Source: Catenovulum sediminis (lineage in GTDB: Bacteria > Pseudomonadota > Gammaproteobacteria > Enterobacterales > Alteromonadaceae). Taken from it: 64,000 nt of DNA. Under the pieces are notes generated by a model. It ran no database searches. It was not told the origin of the DNA and saw nothing but the letters and a program-made list of their open reading frames with translations. The position numbers were made by a program, and so were the translations under genes. The DNA lies in contig NZ_CP041660.1 in the NCBI RefSeq assembly GCF_007289895.1, positions 1,674,001 through 1,738,000 on the forward strand. The letters are read 5' to 3'. Position 1 is the first letter of the stretch, and each line of letters starts with the position of its first letter. Of the stretch, positions 39,201 through 51,900 are shown piece after piece.

Positions 39201-41263
39201 TTTTACCCGAAGCGTTAGTGGTGGTTGTCACCGACGCGGGAGCCAATGTTGTGTCCAATGCACGTGTTAAATTTGCCGTTACTAAAGGCAATGGCGTATT
39301 TTCTGCCAATAACGAACGCATCATTGAACGCACGACAGACTCAGATGGCCGCGCTTCTGTTGCTTATAAACTGGGTAATTTAACGGGCATTGATGCGCAG
39401 CGCATTACCGCAACATTAATCGACGCGCCGGAAGGACAAACGATAACCGCCGGGTTCAGCGCGACTGCATTTGTGCCGGCCGATCCGGGATTAACAACCA
39501 TCACAGGGGTGGTACTCGACAATCAAGAAACGCCTATTCCGAATGTTACGATTCGAGTAGAAGATAGCACGCGGGAAGCGGTGACCAATGAAAACGGCCG
39601 TTTTGAAATCACGCAAGCGCCCGTTGGACCGGTGCACCTAATCGCCGATGGGTCAACCACTACGATAGAAGGTGAATTTCCGGCTTTAGGTTATAATTTG
39701 GTCACCGTAGCGGGCGTTAAAAATCCATTACCGGCACCCATCTATATGGTCAAGTTGGACACGGAAAATGCCGTTTACGCCGGGCCAAATGATGTTTCAT
39801 TAACACTGGATGCGTTTCCCGGATTTCGTCTGGACATCAAAAAAGATTCGGTGACCTTCCCCGATGGCAGTAAAGAAGGGCTTATTTCCGTCACGCCTGT
39901 CAACGCCGGGACTGTGCCTATGGCGCCACCCAATGGTATGCAGCCACAATTTATTGTCACGATTCAACCAACTGGTACCCGGTTTGATCCTCCGGCTCGT
40001 TTAACGCTACCCAATGTTGATGCGCACGAAGCCGGTGCTCAGGTCGAAATGTATTCGTTTGATCACGATTTAGAAGAATTTGTCGCCATTGGATTGGGAA
40101 CAGTCAGTGAAGATGGCACCGTTGTCGCCTCAAACTCCGGTGTAGGTGTCATTAAAGCTGGCTGGCACTGCGGCTCGCAACCGGGTGGACAAGCCTGCGC
40201 CCATAATTGCCCGATCTGTCAGGATTGTGATGGTGAATGTAACTGTGTGCCAGCAGAAGGTGATCCGCGTTTAGCAGGCTTAGATCAAAGCGGTGATTGT
40301 AAAAAACCTGAATGTCAGGAAGGTTCGCTCATTCAAGCCGATGATGACAATGATGTGCCAGAAGATGACGAAGTGGGCGATTGTAAATCTTTCGTTTGTG
40401 AAAATGGCTCGTCGATGCAGGTCACTGATAATTCAGACGAAACTAAATGTACCACTTGTGGCGAAAATGGGCCAGAGCCTAAACCTGATGGCCATGTACC
40501 GGAAGATGATAAATGTATTATTTGTCAGGACGGAAAAGAAACCAAAAAACCGGACAATGAAATAAGCAGTACCTCAATCACCTTTAATGGCGTTAAAAAC
40601 TTTATTGCTGATGTTAACAAGGTGCTCGATTTCTTAGGCGCAGACCGAAAAATACCGGAGATCGCGCTGTCACTCAGCAACAGTGTCAAAGAAGTTTGTT
40701 GTACGGAACAAAATGGCGCGATGACGAAAGAAGAAAAAGACGAAGGTACCGTGATCTTTCCTCGCTGGAGTTATGCTTGGACACCGACCATACCACCTTG
40801 GTCCGGCGACTATACCTTTGAAGTATTAGGTCGTTCTATCGGCATTGCTTATGGCATTCGTTTTGAAGTGGGATTTGACGGTAAATTTAGTATTAACCGC
40901 ACCAAACGGGAATGTCAGGGTGATAACTGCTGGGGCGGTGATGTAAAAGGTGATTTAGGCGTCGGTGGTGGGCCTTTTGGGAGTGTGCCTAACCCAGCTT
41001 CTTCGCCAACCGAGTGTGGCCCGCCAAATGAAAAACGCGCATGTGACATTATTCGCATCGAAGGCAAAATCAAAACCGGCATCAATATTCAGGCAGGTGT
41101 GAACTGCGAAAAAGTAACAGGTGGCATTGGTCATAATGGCGTTTCTGCTGAGGCAACCGTTATTGTGGCAGAAGGCTCTTGGGTTGAAACCGGTGGCTCG
41201 GCCAGTATTCAGCTTGTCAATTCCGGCAGTATTGCAAGTATCGATATTCCGTTACCGGAATAG
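36248..41263 (+). CDS. Giant Ig-like/TSP3 repeat lipoprotein with Cys-rich segment
   Basis: 1671 residues from the ATG after GGAG (TTG 36233 is a worse start). The lipobox is LLPAC (Cys25). Then come a PKD/cadherin-like domain (about 38-130), a linker, and eight TSP3 calcium repeats of 35 residues (363-642; DTDMDGIGNNADTDDDGDQV unit). Two Ig-like domains, two invasin Big_1-like domains (about 855-1070), and a carboxypeptidase-regulatory-like domain (about 1081-1140) follow. The Cys-rich stretch (about 1306-1437; CAHNCPICQDCDGECNC) precedes a C-terminal beta domain. It is probably an outer-membrane-anchored adhesin or scaffold. It is first in a plus-strand locus running to 54.6 kb. Confidence 0.8.
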   Translation: MLCGKNYLRWLSGCLLVTTLLLPACSKNDNDPKPETPNQSPVVTISGDAEMTEGQTLQLQANASDSDGTVQSYVWSVQSGEGINLASTTSSTVQVTTQDINADSEVTLSVQVTDNDGATASDTHVLKIKRLTSSLTLSGMVTDAPLANALVKITIGTDNFEAQTGVDGQYSILIEVDQSNTGKLVKLIAEGDPQTHPGVVFMSQLPAFNTLSAQAGEDKILTPSENFSINITNVTTAEAALLLRANNGVEVSTETELNSLLEQQNVQTKLTLSALIKLVVDDPEFDLPQGVSDTLALVADAVAQQDFEAFVISQDETILSTTINVILEDENLVNIGGENQDFDNDGVLDVVDAFPTDPNESVDTDMDGIGNNADTDDDGDQVADVYDAFPLDSTESLDTDMDGIGNNADTDDDGDQVADVDDAFPLDSTESLDTDMDGIGNNADTDDDGDQVADVDDAFPLDSTESIDTDMDGIGNNADTDDDGDQIADNLDAFPLDASESLDTDMDGIGNNADTDDDGDQVADIDDAFPLDSTESLDTDMDGIGNNSDEDDDGDEVADLEDAFPLDSTESLDTDMDGTGNNADEDDDGDQVADIDDAFPLDASESLDTDMDGTGNNADTDDDNDQIADENDAYPLISIGDLIDTDKDGIPDDCDQACLDLGMIADDDDNGNGIPDDEELDMIAVEILSPDSLTTVGTSPITVTGTVTPGVTISLNGVNITNENGVFSGEVALKEGSNTIEARAVDGEKIQTDTISISLDKTPPYITIDSHQDNQTVYSDTVTITGLVNDIVRGTIEESQANVTVNGVAANIQNRSYSATNVTLQEGNNTITVMGADQVGNTNSVEINLLYEILLGKRIELASGDGQAAIINNTLDSPLVVQVLDDNDEPVQDASVVFRVAQGSGAVAVGSENEGRAVVIDSDENGMASTSFKLGARTGVNNHKVTAAVVGYTGNITFSASANGQIGNKLSVNSGNNQRGAVGNVLPEALVVVVTDAGANVVSNARVKFAVTKGNGVFSANNERIIERTTDSDGRASVAYKLGNLTGIDAQRITATLIDAPEGQTITAGFSATAFVPADPGLTTITGVVLDNQETPIPNVTIRVEDSTREAVTNENGRFEITQAPVGPVHLIADGSTTTIEGEFPALGYNLVTVAGVKNPLPAPIYMVKLDTENAVYAGPNDVSLTLDAFPGFRLDIKKDSVTFPDGSKEGLISVTPVNAGTVPMAPPNGMQPQFIVTIQPTGTRFDPPARLTLPNVDAHEAGAQVEMYSFDHDLEEFVAIGLGTVSEDGTVVASNSGVGVIKAGWHCGSQPGGQACAHNCPICQDCDGECNCVPAEGDPRLAGLDQSGDCKKPECQEGSLIQADDDNDVPEDDEVGDCKSFVCENGSSMQVTDNSDETKCTTCGENGPEPKPDGHVPEDDKCIICQDGKETKKPDNEISSTSITFNGVKNFIADVNKVLDFLGADRKIPEIALSLSNSVKEVCCTEQNGAMTKEEKDEGTVIFPRWSYAWTPTIPPWSGDYTFEVLGRSIGIAYGIRFEVGFDGKFSINRTKRECQGDNCWGGDVKGDLGVGGGPFGSVPNPASSPTECGPPNEKRACDIIRIEGKIKTGINIQAGVNCEKVTGGIGHNGVSAEATVIVAEGSWVETGGSASIQLVNSGSIASIDIPLPE
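37334..38173 (+). repeat. Eight tandem 105-bp TSP3-coding repeats
   Basis: The unit starts GAT-ACC-GAT-ATG-GAT and recurs every 105 bases (starts 37334, 37439, 37544, 37649, 37754, 37859, 37964, 38069). Some neighbouring copies are almost identical in DNA, indicating recent expansion or gene conversion. It encodes calcium-binding thrombospondin type 3 repeats. Confidence 0.9.
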
Positions 41264-41293
41264 CCACCCGCATCAGACAGGTAAGGAGTGTAA

Positions 41294-41905
41294 ATGGTGA
41301 AAATAGCGCGTTGTTTAACATATATATGGATGTTGCTTTTCAGCTATGCGTTATCTGCAGAAAATGCTTTCTGGGTTACACCGACTTTCCCAACAGGTGA
41401 AGCAGAGCAGGGCATCGTCAGTGTTGAGCAGGTTTATCACTATCAGCTATTTGAGCCTAAAAAAGGCTATGAAAAAGTGCGATTGGTGCAACGTAAATAT
41501 GCCTCTTTAGCAACAGCCGAAGAGGCTTTTATTGCACGCATGTCGGCGATTGCTTCACTGGATTATCAATGGTGGCTAGATACCTGGGAAGGCGACTCAA
41601 AACTCCTGGCGCTTGATTATTATGCCAGCAAAGGACTAAACAAAGATTACTGGCTGGATACCTGGCAAAAGCAGTTTGTCGGGCGAAAAATCACCTTTAA
41701 ACAGAAAATCGTACTGCCCGAATACATCATTATCGTTTACAACGTCGCCGCGGCGAATGGTAAATCTGGTCCGATTGATTTGCCGGTGGTGTTTGAACAA
41801 AAAGCGAAACAATGGTTAGTCAGTTTAGATTTGCGCCGCGAGCCTTTGTTGCGAATCAGTCCGTGGGTAAAAGGATTAGACAAAAAGGAGATTGTTTATG
41901 AATAA
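41294..41905 (+). CDS. Small exported protein, paralogue A
   Basis: 203 residues with a signal peptide (MVKIARCLTYIWMLLFSYAL, then SAEN). The mature part has WWLDTWEGDSK and a repeat YWLDTWQKQF. The next gene encodes a relative with WWLNNWNQQTRDDW, so the two are paralogues. The family is unknown. It begins 30 bases after the lipoprotein gene, with AAGGAGTG before the start. Confidence 0.65.
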   Translation: MVKIARCLTYIWMLLFSYALSAENAFWVTPTFPTGEAEQGIVSVEQVYHYQLFEPKKGYEKVRLVQRKYASLATAEEAFIARMSAIASLDYQWWLDTWEGDSKLLALDYYASKGLNKDYWLDTWQKQFVGRKITFKQKIVLPEYIIIVYNVAAANGKSGPIDLPVVFEQKAKQWLVSLDLRREPLLRISPWVKGLDKKEIVYE

Positions 41906-42437
41906 GTATTTGTTATTGCTACTGTGCTTACTAGCAACTGCAACGCACGCTATCAGCACGCGCTTTGCTGACGAAGGTGAACGTTCATTTACCTTAGTTG
42001 AGCATTATAAATACCAGCGTATGCAATATCAGGATGTGGTGATTAAACAGTTTGAAAATCAGCCACGAGATGTCAATGAAGGCCCTGACAGGCAACTTGT
42101 GCAGTTTTTATCGGCGCTGCGCAAAGACAATTTTAACTGGTGGTTAAACAATTGGAATCAACAAACACGAGACGACTGGCAGGCAAAAAGCGAGCTGAAA
42201 AAAGCACGCAGAGTTTACAACTACTGGCGCGCCACGTTCACCAAACAGTCAGTTGTTCAGTTTAAAGACTTTGTATTGATAGGCCAGTATGTGTTGATAG
42301 GTATGCAGATAGATAAGGAATATCACCTTTTGCCGTTTGAACTGGAAAACAATCGCTGGCGCATTGATCAAGATTATATGAACGCGGTTTTTTTTCAAAA
42401 GCTAAAAGAAAAGTTGAGCACGCAGCAGGCAGGTTGA
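41898..42437 (+). CDS. Small exported protein, paralogue B
   Basis: 179 residues with a signal peptide (MNKYLLLLLCLLATATHA). It shares the pattern EHYKYQ...QF...FLSALRKDNFNWWLNNW with the preceding gene. The ATG follows AAGGAG with 7-base spacing and overlaps the end of paralogue A, so the pair is translationally coupled. Function unknown; the tandem arrangement suggests a periplasmic heterodimer serving the neighbouring giant proteins, which is inference. Confidence 0.65.
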   Translation: MNKYLLLLLCLLATATHAISTRFADEGERSFTLVEHYKYQRMQYQDVVIKQFENQPRDVNEGPDRQLVQFLSALRKDNFNWWLNNWNQQTRDDWQAKSELKKARRVYNYWRATFTKQSVVQFKDFVLIGQYVLIGMQIDKEYHLLPFELENNRWRIDQDYMNAVFFQKLKEKLSTQQAG

Positions 42438-42438
42438 T

Positions 42439-42897
42439 ATGGCCAGAATTTTACATAAAGACAAGGAAAAAATGGTCGTAACGGCATTTCCCAAATGCAT
42501 TGCATGTATTGCATTGGCATTTTTAATTGTTTTTTGGATTGCCGCAGTGGCCGGTGAAAAACAATTGAAAATGCAAGATTATTTGATTTTTAACGGTGTT
42601 TGTCTGGTTGTCATCGCCATTCAGCGAAGGCGTAAATTGGTTGTCGACAAGCACAGTAAATCGGCCGTGCTCTATACCCATTTTTTATGGGTTAAATCGG
42701 AAGACTGGTTTTCGCTCAAAGACATTAAGAGCGTTGATATGGTTTATGGCCGCGGAGGTAGATATGCACGGGGTGGTGCGGTTTACCTTAATGTAAAAGA
42801 TAAACAGAAAGCGATTATTGATTCCGATATATGTTTCGGTAATGCAAAACGCAATATCAGGCTAAGAGATGAAATTGCAGATTGGTTGAAGTTGTAA
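42439..42897 (+). CDS. Two-TM membrane protein with PH-like C-terminal domain
   Basis: 152 residues: two hydrophobic helices (about 18-38 and 48-62), then a soluble part (VDKHSKSAVLYTHFLWVKSE ... FSLKDIKSVDMVYGRG) that looks like a small bacterial PH-type beta domain. It starts one base after the previous stop codon. No named family is recognised; it belongs to the same operon. Confidence 0.6.
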   Translation: MARILHKDKEKMVVTAFPKCIACIALAFLIVFWIAAVAGEKQLKMQDYLIFNGVCLVVIAIQRRRKLVVDKHSKSAVLYTHFLWVKSEDWFSLKDIKSVDMVYGRGGRYARGGAVYLNVKDKQKAIIDSDICFGNAKRNIRLRDEIADWLKL

Positions 42898-42928
42898 CCC
42901 TAAAATTTATATTTACGGTAACAGTGTG

Positions 42929-45900
42929 ATGAAAAACTTTATCCGGACTGGACGAATACTGCTGACAACCTGCTTTTTAAGTAGTGCTTTGGTGACAGCT
43001 ACCCAAGCAGAAGAGCTGGATGAAAACTGTGTGGTGAACATTTTAAATAGAACCATACAAGTGGCAGAAAATGGCGGTTGGTCACTGCCCAATGTACCCT
43101 CTAATCAAGGGGCTGTCAGAGCTCGGGCTACCTGTGTGAATGATGATGGTGCAACCGCTTCCGGACAGTCGGGATATTTTAATCTGCTTACAAACGGCAT
43201 CACCCGGGTGGGTGAAATTCAATTTGCCGAGCAGGAACCTGTCCCCACGCGTATTAGCTTTTTAACTAATATCGTCATTAATCTAACTGCTTTGGGGCAA
43301 ACTTACCAACTGGACGTGACAGCTGTTTATCCCGGTGGCATGACAGATAATGTCACCGCCGCGACGTCCGGTACTAACTATACCTCATCTAATTCTGCGG
43401 TTGCCAGTGTCAACGCAAATGGGCTTATCTCTGCGGCAGGCAGTGGCAACGCATTAATTACTGCCAGCAAAGATGGACAGGTCGCGACCCGTTTGGTACG
43501 TGTCAGTTTTACCGGTGATCAGGATGGTGATGGTTTGCCAGATGATTATGAAACAGAAAATGGGCTTGATCCGAATGATCCGGCAGATGCATTTGAAGAT
43601 AGAGACAATGATGGATTAAGCGCGCTGGATGAATATTTGGCAGGCACCGACATCAATCTGGCAGATACAGATGATGATGGCATTTCTGACGGTGAAGAAA
43701 TTATTGAAGGCGAAGATGGCTTTATTACCAATGCGCTCAGCGCCGATTCGGATGGCGATGGACTCTCCGATTTTGTCGAAGTCACTTTGGGTTCTTCGCC
43801 CAATGACAGCGCCGATGCGGATTATCAAAATGCCATTACCGCAATCAACGTAACACCTTCTAATGTGGTGATGACATTCAATGGTATTGATAGTGAAGTC
43901 AGCACACAATTAACGGTGCGTGCGACTCTGTTAGACGGCAATACCCTAGACGTTACGGCAAAATCAAGTGGCACCAGTTATCAGTCGAGTGATTTATCTA
44001 TTGTCAGTTTTGGTTTAGCTGACGGTGAAATTTTCGGTGGTACAGAAGGCGAAGCAACGGTCACCGTATCTTTGTTTGAGCTGACTAAACAAGTGCCCGT
44101 GACCGTAGAAAGTTTTCAGCCAGCCGGTATTTCAACCTTAACCTTCAGCGGCACAGCTTATGATAACGATGTGCAGGGCGATTATGTTTATATCGCAGCC
44201 GGCGGTGCTGGACTGCATATCGTTGATGCCAGCGATAAAGCAAACCCTGAACTCATCAGCACCTTGGCAACCAGCGGCACTGCCCGCGATGTCAAAGTGG
44301 TTGGCGCGCACGCGTATGTCGCCGTGGCGAATAATGGTTTGGATATTATTAATATCAGTGATATCAGCCAGCCGGTTTTAACCGCAAACATTGTCACCAG
44401 CGGCAGCGCTGTTGATTTGGCAATGCAAAACAACCATGTTTTTGTTGCCAACGACAGTGGTGGTTTTGAAATTATCAATGTAGAAGAAGTTGGCGCGCCT
44501 TTTATCGTCAGTGCGCTGGATAACCTAGGTCGCATCATCAGTGTTGATGTGCATAACGACAGAGCCGTTGTCGCCAATAACTCAGCGGTTATTGTACTGG
44601 ATATCAGCGATCTCTCTTCACCAATGCGCTTGGGGAGTATCAATATAGGTAATATTCGCGCGGTCGTGATGGACGGCGATTATGCTTATGTCGCTTGTTA
44701 TACCTGCGGTTATAAAGTCATTAATATCAGTGATCCCATGCGTCCGGTTATTGTTGGTGGCGATACCCGTTTTTATCCGTCCGACGTTGAGCTGACAAAT
44801 GGTTTTGCGTTTTTCAGTGATATTCTATTTGTAAATGCCGTGCCGTTTGTCAATATTGCCGATCCGGAAAACTCACTGTTTCAGGGCGTGATAGATATCC
44901 GACAGTTTGGTGATCGTGATGCCAGTGCATTGTCGATTGATGCCGGCTTTGTCTATTCAACCGGATACAACCGCTTATACATTTCTCAGTATCGAATTTT
45001 AAATGACAATCAAGGCGTACCGCCAAATGTTGAGGTGATATCGCCGCCCGATGGTGATGTGGTTGTGGAAGGCAGCCGCATTTTAGTCAGAGCCGAAGCA
45101 ACCGATGATGTTGCCGTTGCAACCGTGCAAATTAGAGTCAACGGCAATCTGGTCGCATCTGATACAACCCGTCCGTACGAAGTGCCGATTACCGTTCCGA
45201 CCGGCGTCACCAGTATGAATATACTGGTTGAAGGGGTCGACTTTGGTAATAACGTCGGTGATGCGATCGCACTGTTAACGGTTGAACCCGACGAAGATAA
45301 TGACGGCTTAGGCGATAACGAAGAAGTCTTTACTTGGGGAACCGATCCGGCCGATGCCGACACAGACGATGATGGTTTATTAGACGGGCTTGAAATTGAA
45401 CTGGCAACAGACCCACTTGATACAGATTCAGATGATGATGAAAGAACCGACGGCGATGAAGTCGCAGCCGGTACCGATCCACTCAACCCGGATATCACCC
45501 CACCTTTAGTCAGCTCAGTGAATCCGGCCGATGCGGCAACTGAAATTTGTGAAAATACCAATATCAGCGTGATATTTAACGAAACAATCGCGCGAAAATC
45601 ACTGACAGATGAAAGTATTAAAATTATTGCGCAAGACACGCGTGTGTTAAGCGGTGTACAAAGCTTAATATCCAATAATACCGAGCTGACTTTTAACCCA
45701 ACAGAACTGTTAGCAGACAATTCAACTTACAGTATTGAAGTCAGTGGCGTGCGAGATGCCGCCGGTAACCCGTTGGCCGAAACGTTCACCTCAGTGTTTA
45801 CAACTGGCAATTGTGTCGATGAAGAAAGACCCTTTTTAGTCGATATCAGCCCAGTACATACTTCTGCTAATATTCCGGTTAATGCGGTTATAACCGCCAT

Positions 45901-48900
45901 TTTAAGTGAGCCGATTGATCCGGTATCAGTAACAGAAGAGAGTATGTACGTAATAGACCAATCTTCAGGCCAACGCATTGGCGGGATTTTGGATATTGCA
46001 GAAAATAACTCAGCGATTTCATTTATTCCGAATGTGCCTTTGTTGGTTGGTAGACGCCATTATGTCTATTTAACCAGTGCGATACAGGATACTTTTAATA
46101 ATCCGTTTATTGGCACCTCACGCTGGTTTGATACCTCATTTGATACTGATGGAAGCGGCCCGCAGGTGGTTGCGACCAGTATGTCAGATCAAGCGACTGG
46201 ATTACCGCTCAATGTACTGCCTGCTGTTCGATTTAATGAAGCTATTAATGCGTTGTACTTAACCGATATTAAATTATTAGATGCCGTTGGTGCAGAAGTG
46301 GCCGTCAGTCGCGCTATCAGCGGTGACAGACGACGGGTTACTTTATCGCCGGTACAAGTATTAACCGCAAATGAAAGTTATACTTTGTGGATTGATGGGG
46401 TGCAGGATCTAAGTGGTAACCTGCTGGCTAACCCGTTAGAAATTAATTTTATGACAGGTGAGAGTGCGGATACCGAAAATGGCACTGCTGTGCGTTGGAG
46501 CATTCCGAATAATTCACAAAATGTTGCGCTTAACCCGCTGCTCGCGGTCGATTTTTCTGAGCCGATCGACCCAACCAGTATTAATAGCAGTTCATTTTAT
46601 TTGCAAGATACCAGTACTAACCTGCCGGTGGCAGGACAGCGTATTTTATCAGACGATGGCATGCGGCTGACGTTTGTGCCGGATCAAGCTTTGCGTGAAA
46701 ACCACAGATTTTATTTGTATGTGGGTTATTCACCCTATTTGCAGGATTATGCCGGTAATTTGATAGCGCAAAATAATTATCATTATTTTAATACCGGTCG
46801 TGCGCAAGATAATGAAGCCTTATCTGTTGTCGCGACGAGTTTAGGCGCTGACAACACTGATGTACCACTGAATGCACAAATTGTAATTCAGCTGGATCAA
46901 ACCATCAGCGATGTGTGCCCATTAGCCAATGCCGTGAGTTTAATGTCTGGCGAAAGTAGCCTAGAAGTCACTGCGCAACTGGCCAATGATCGCCGCACGG
47001 TCACCATTACCCCGCTTGAAAATCTTACCGCACAAACAGAATATGCACTGGCGGTCAGTGGGTTATGTGACTATGCAGGCAATAACCTAGAAATCTATCA
47101 ACTGAGCTTTACAACATTAAACAGCGATACTGAAGATACAACCGGACCGAATTTGCTGGATATCAGTCCGGCTCATACAACCGGCGATGTGGATGTCACC
47201 AGTCAGGTGGTATTAACTTTTGATGAACCGGTTGATTTGCGCTCAGCGCCACCCATAAAAGGGGCGGGCATTACTGTACCGGGCAGTTATCAGGTCGACG
47301 GATCGGTTATCACCTTTACGCCAGATATTCTGTTACCCGGCAGCACTCGGTTTACGGTTGAAATTTATTACAATGTGCCCGATTTAGCCGGTAATACACG
47401 TTATGGTGGCACGCGCTATTTCGATACACAAACTGTCGAAGATACCCTTGCGCCTAGCATTTTAGCGATTTCACCAGAAGATATGTCGACAGACATTCAT
47501 CCGGCGCAAGCTGTGGTGCTCAGTTTTGACGAGCCAGTTAACTTAGATACGTTAAACGGCAATAATATTGCGTTGTATCACGACGGCAGTGTACTGAGCA
47601 GCAATATTTTCCGCTCGGCTGATGGTCGCCAAGTGACCTTATCCGCTTCATTACCGCATTCCGCTGTTGTATCGGTTGTGATGACAGACGGTGTGCAAGA
47701 TTTAGCGGGTAATGCCATTACCCCATTTATCAGTTCGTTTTCGACCGGTGTTGCAGATAGCGATGTTTCACGTCCTAGAATCATTGCACAAACTCCGGTT
47801 AATGGCTCAAATGGTTGGGTTGATATTAATGAGGTTTATTTCTACGCAGACGAAGCGGTAGATGAAAGCACCTTAGAAGATGCCTTTAATCTGGCCGAAG
47901 ATGGTGTATTAACGCAAGTAGATATTGCTGTCTTGGGCGATGGCAGAACCATACGGGTGCGCAAAGATACTGCCTTTAATGACAACGCGCTGATACAGGT
48001 TTATTGGGATAGCACGGTCACTGACTTATCCGGTAATCCGTTGACTGCGTACAATGCATATTTTAATACTTCAAGCGACACCGACAATTTAGGCATTCGA
48101 CCCAGAGTTGAATCTTACTTCCCGAATGCGAGCAGCAGAGAAACGCCGCTAAATGCAATTTTGCTCACTCAATTTAGCGAAGAGATGGATATCACCAGCT
48201 TTACCAGCGAAAGTGCCATTTTGTACGATGTAACCGACGACTGGCGTGTCATGGACAGAAGTATCACTCTTGATGATACGGGGCGGATCGCACAAGTAGT
48301 TGCCGACGAAGGTTTGGTTGCCGATAACCAATATTATTTATGGTTCTCAGCTGCCTTATTAGACACCGACGGCGATAACCTACAAGGTAACTCAGCAACT
48401 TATTTTTATACAGATACCGACTCGGTTATCGATGATACCCAACCCACGGTTGCTGCAATGAGCCCACCCGATGGAGAAGAAAACGTAGGCACCAATAGCT
48501 GGTTTGCCAGCCGCTTTAATGAGCAGATTAACCCACTGACTTTTGCTGTAGACAATGCAATCAATGTGCAATTTGCCGAAAACAACAGAACGGTTCGATA
48601 CACTATGTTGCAACCTTTGGCTGCCAGCAGTGCTGTGCAATTTAATAGCCCGGAGATGGCAGATGTAGCCGGTAACCTGACACTGAATAGCCAAGTGCAA
48701 TTTACCACAGCGGCAGGGCCTGATTTTAACAGACCTGATTTACTCGATGTAAGTGTGACCAATAATCAGCAAAATGTCGCACTGAATAGTGTATTTGAAT
48801 GGACCTTCAGCGAACCACTGGATCCGATCAGTGTTACCTCTTCTGGTGTTTATATTTACGATAATGTTGCGCGCGTTGCTATACCTAGCAGTTATGAGCT

Positions 48901-51900
48901 GAGCGCCGATGCTAAACGGTTAATATTAATGCCGGATCAAGCCTTGTTAGCAGGTCGTCAATATTATATTTACGCTTATTATTTACGCGACTTATCGGGC
49001 AATACGTCAGGTAATCATTTCCGTTATTTCACCACTGGATTTGCGGCCGATGTGACAGCCCCCACTGTGGTCAATGCCAGCATTGTCGATGGTCAAACCG
49101 AATTGCCGATTAATGCCCGTTTAAATGTGCGCTTTAGTGAAATGCTCAACCCACTTGATTTAGACGGCATTGTTTTAAGCGACTCGGCCGGTAATGCACT
49201 GGCAACGCATATTAGCCTGAACCGGGGCCGTCAACTGGTGAGCATAGTGCCTAAACAGCTGCTCGAACCCATGCAGGATTACTTATTAACCATTCAAGGC
49301 ATTTCAGATTTAAGTGACAACCAACAAGCTGAAACACTAATGCTTAACTTTACGACCGGCCCAACAGTTGATTTAACGCAAGGTCAGATAGTGCGCTGGA
49401 GCATTCCGCAAAATACCCGTAATGTGGCGCTTAATCCAAACCTTGAAGTGCATTTCAGTGAAGCGGTTGATAAAGCAACAATCGACAGTCAAACCTTCTA
49501 CTTATACGATAATGATGCACGAATCAGCGTTGCCGGCCAGTGGACACTGTCTGCCGATGGTATGGCTCTGAAATTTGAACCTGACGAAGATTTGCGAGCC
49601 AATCACTTGCATTATCTGTACGTTGGATATTCACCTTATTTACATGATTACGCGGGTAATCGTATTGCGGTGAATAACTATCATTATTTTTATACTAAAG
49701 ATGAAAGCGATAATACTGCGCCAGAAGTACAGCAAATTAGCGTGGTGGATGGTGATACTGAGGTGCCGGTTAACGGACGGGTTGTATTAAAAGTGTCTGA
49801 GCCTATCAGTGATACGTGCCAATTAGCGGATTCTTTTGCGCTCACCACAGGCGGTGAAGCCGTACCCATTCAGGTGACAATGGAAAATGACAGACAAACA
49901 CTGATTGTTAGCGGACAATCTGAATGGACGCCAGCAACCGAATATCAATTGTCTGTTGATGGTTTATGTGATTATGCCGGTAATACGCTTAGCCAAACAT
50001 TAACAAGCTTCACTACATCGGCCAGTACAGACCCTGACGAAACCGGGCCAAACTTGACTGCAATTTCACCGATTCATCAAGCGACAGAGGTTGAAGTAGA
50101 ACTAACACAAATTGTGATGACCTTTGATGAACCTGTTGATGCGCGCAGTCAACCTCCTGTTGTGGGGGGCGGTATTACCGTACCCGGACAATATGTGGTG
50201 GTTGATAATGTAATTACATTTACCCCAGCGATAAATCTGGCTGGTAATACCCGATATACCATTGAGCTTTATTACAATGTGCCGGATTTGGCAGGTAATA
50301 TTCGCTATTCGGGCACCCGGTATTTCAATACACAAGCAGCCGCAGATTCGACCGCGCCGCTTGTTAGCGCAATATCTCCGGCGGCAGACAGCATTGATGT
50401 CAATCCGTCACATTCTGTGGTGCTGAGTTTTAATGAACCGATGCAAACCAGTACGCTAAATAATAACAATATCGCGCTCTATGCGAATGGACAGGTGATC
50501 CGACCCAATATATTCCGTTCGGCAGACGGTCGGGACGTTACGGTTTCTGCATCACTACCGCAAGCCAGTTTAGTCAGCTTAGTGGTAACCGAAAACGTAC
50601 AGGATTTAGCAGGTAACTCGGTTTCACCTTATATCAGCTCGTTCACAACCGGAATGAACAACAATGATGTGACACGGCCATCAATTGTCACCCAGATACC
50701 CAATAATGGTAGTTCTAACTGGATAGGTTTAAGCGAAATCACTTTATATGCATCTGAAGCATTAGATTTAACCAGCCTGCAAGACGCCATTAAAGTAACA
50801 GATGACGGTGAATTATTAGCAGTTGACGTGGCATTAATGGGCGATGGCAGAACCATTCGAGTGACTGCCAGTGACGGTGAATTCCCTCCATCTAGCCGTA
50901 TTAGTTTGTATTTAGACAGCACGGTTGTTGATGCCAGCGGCAATGCACTGAATACTTATTCTAGCTATATCAACACCGGCATTGAAACCGATGGAGTTGG
51001 GGATCGTCCAACGGTTGTGGCTTATCATCCGGTGAGTGCAACCGGAGGCGTGCCGTTAAATGCAACACTCATGGCGCAATTTACCGAACCTTTAGATAGC
51101 AGCACATTTGGTTCTGAAACCATTATTTTATACGATGTTACCGACAACTGGACAGTATTAAGCAGCAGTGCAGAGCTAGATGCCAGCGGTCATATTATCA
51201 AAGTTACAGCAGATGAAGCGCTCGTGGCAGATAACCAATATTATGTTTGGTACTCACAGTCTATTAAAGATACCGACGGTGATAATTTACGCACCAATTA
51301 TGCGACTTACTTTAATACCGCCGCAGATGCTGTTGTGGATGACAGACAACCTATGATCAGCAGTATCAATCCACCGGACGGACAAACTGGGGTCGGTGTA
51401 AATACCTTATTCGCAGTGCGCTTTGACGAACCCATGAATCCGCTGACATTTGACGACGCCAACGGTGAAAATATCAGCGTGCAGTTTAGTGAAAATAATC
51501 AGGTGGTGATATACCGTAAACTCACACCGGTTGCCTCAGAAGCGGAACATACTGAAACCTTATCTGGTATACAAGATATGGCCGAAAATAGCGTGGTAGA
51601 AGATTCAACTCAATTTACCACTTTGGCCGGACCCGATTTTGACCGCCCAACCGTGGTTGATGTGGCCTATAGCAATAATCAGCAAGGGGTTGCAACCAAT
51701 CCGGTTATCGAGTGGATATTTAGTGAACCTATTGATCCGGTTAGCGTGACAACATCCGGGGTGTATATGTACAACAATACCACCCGTGAAACAATTGCGT
51801 CTAGTTCACAACTGTCAGCAGATGGCCTGCGTTTAACCACAGTGCCAGACGAAGCGCTGGAAACCAGCAGCCAATATTATGTTTACGCATACTACTTAAG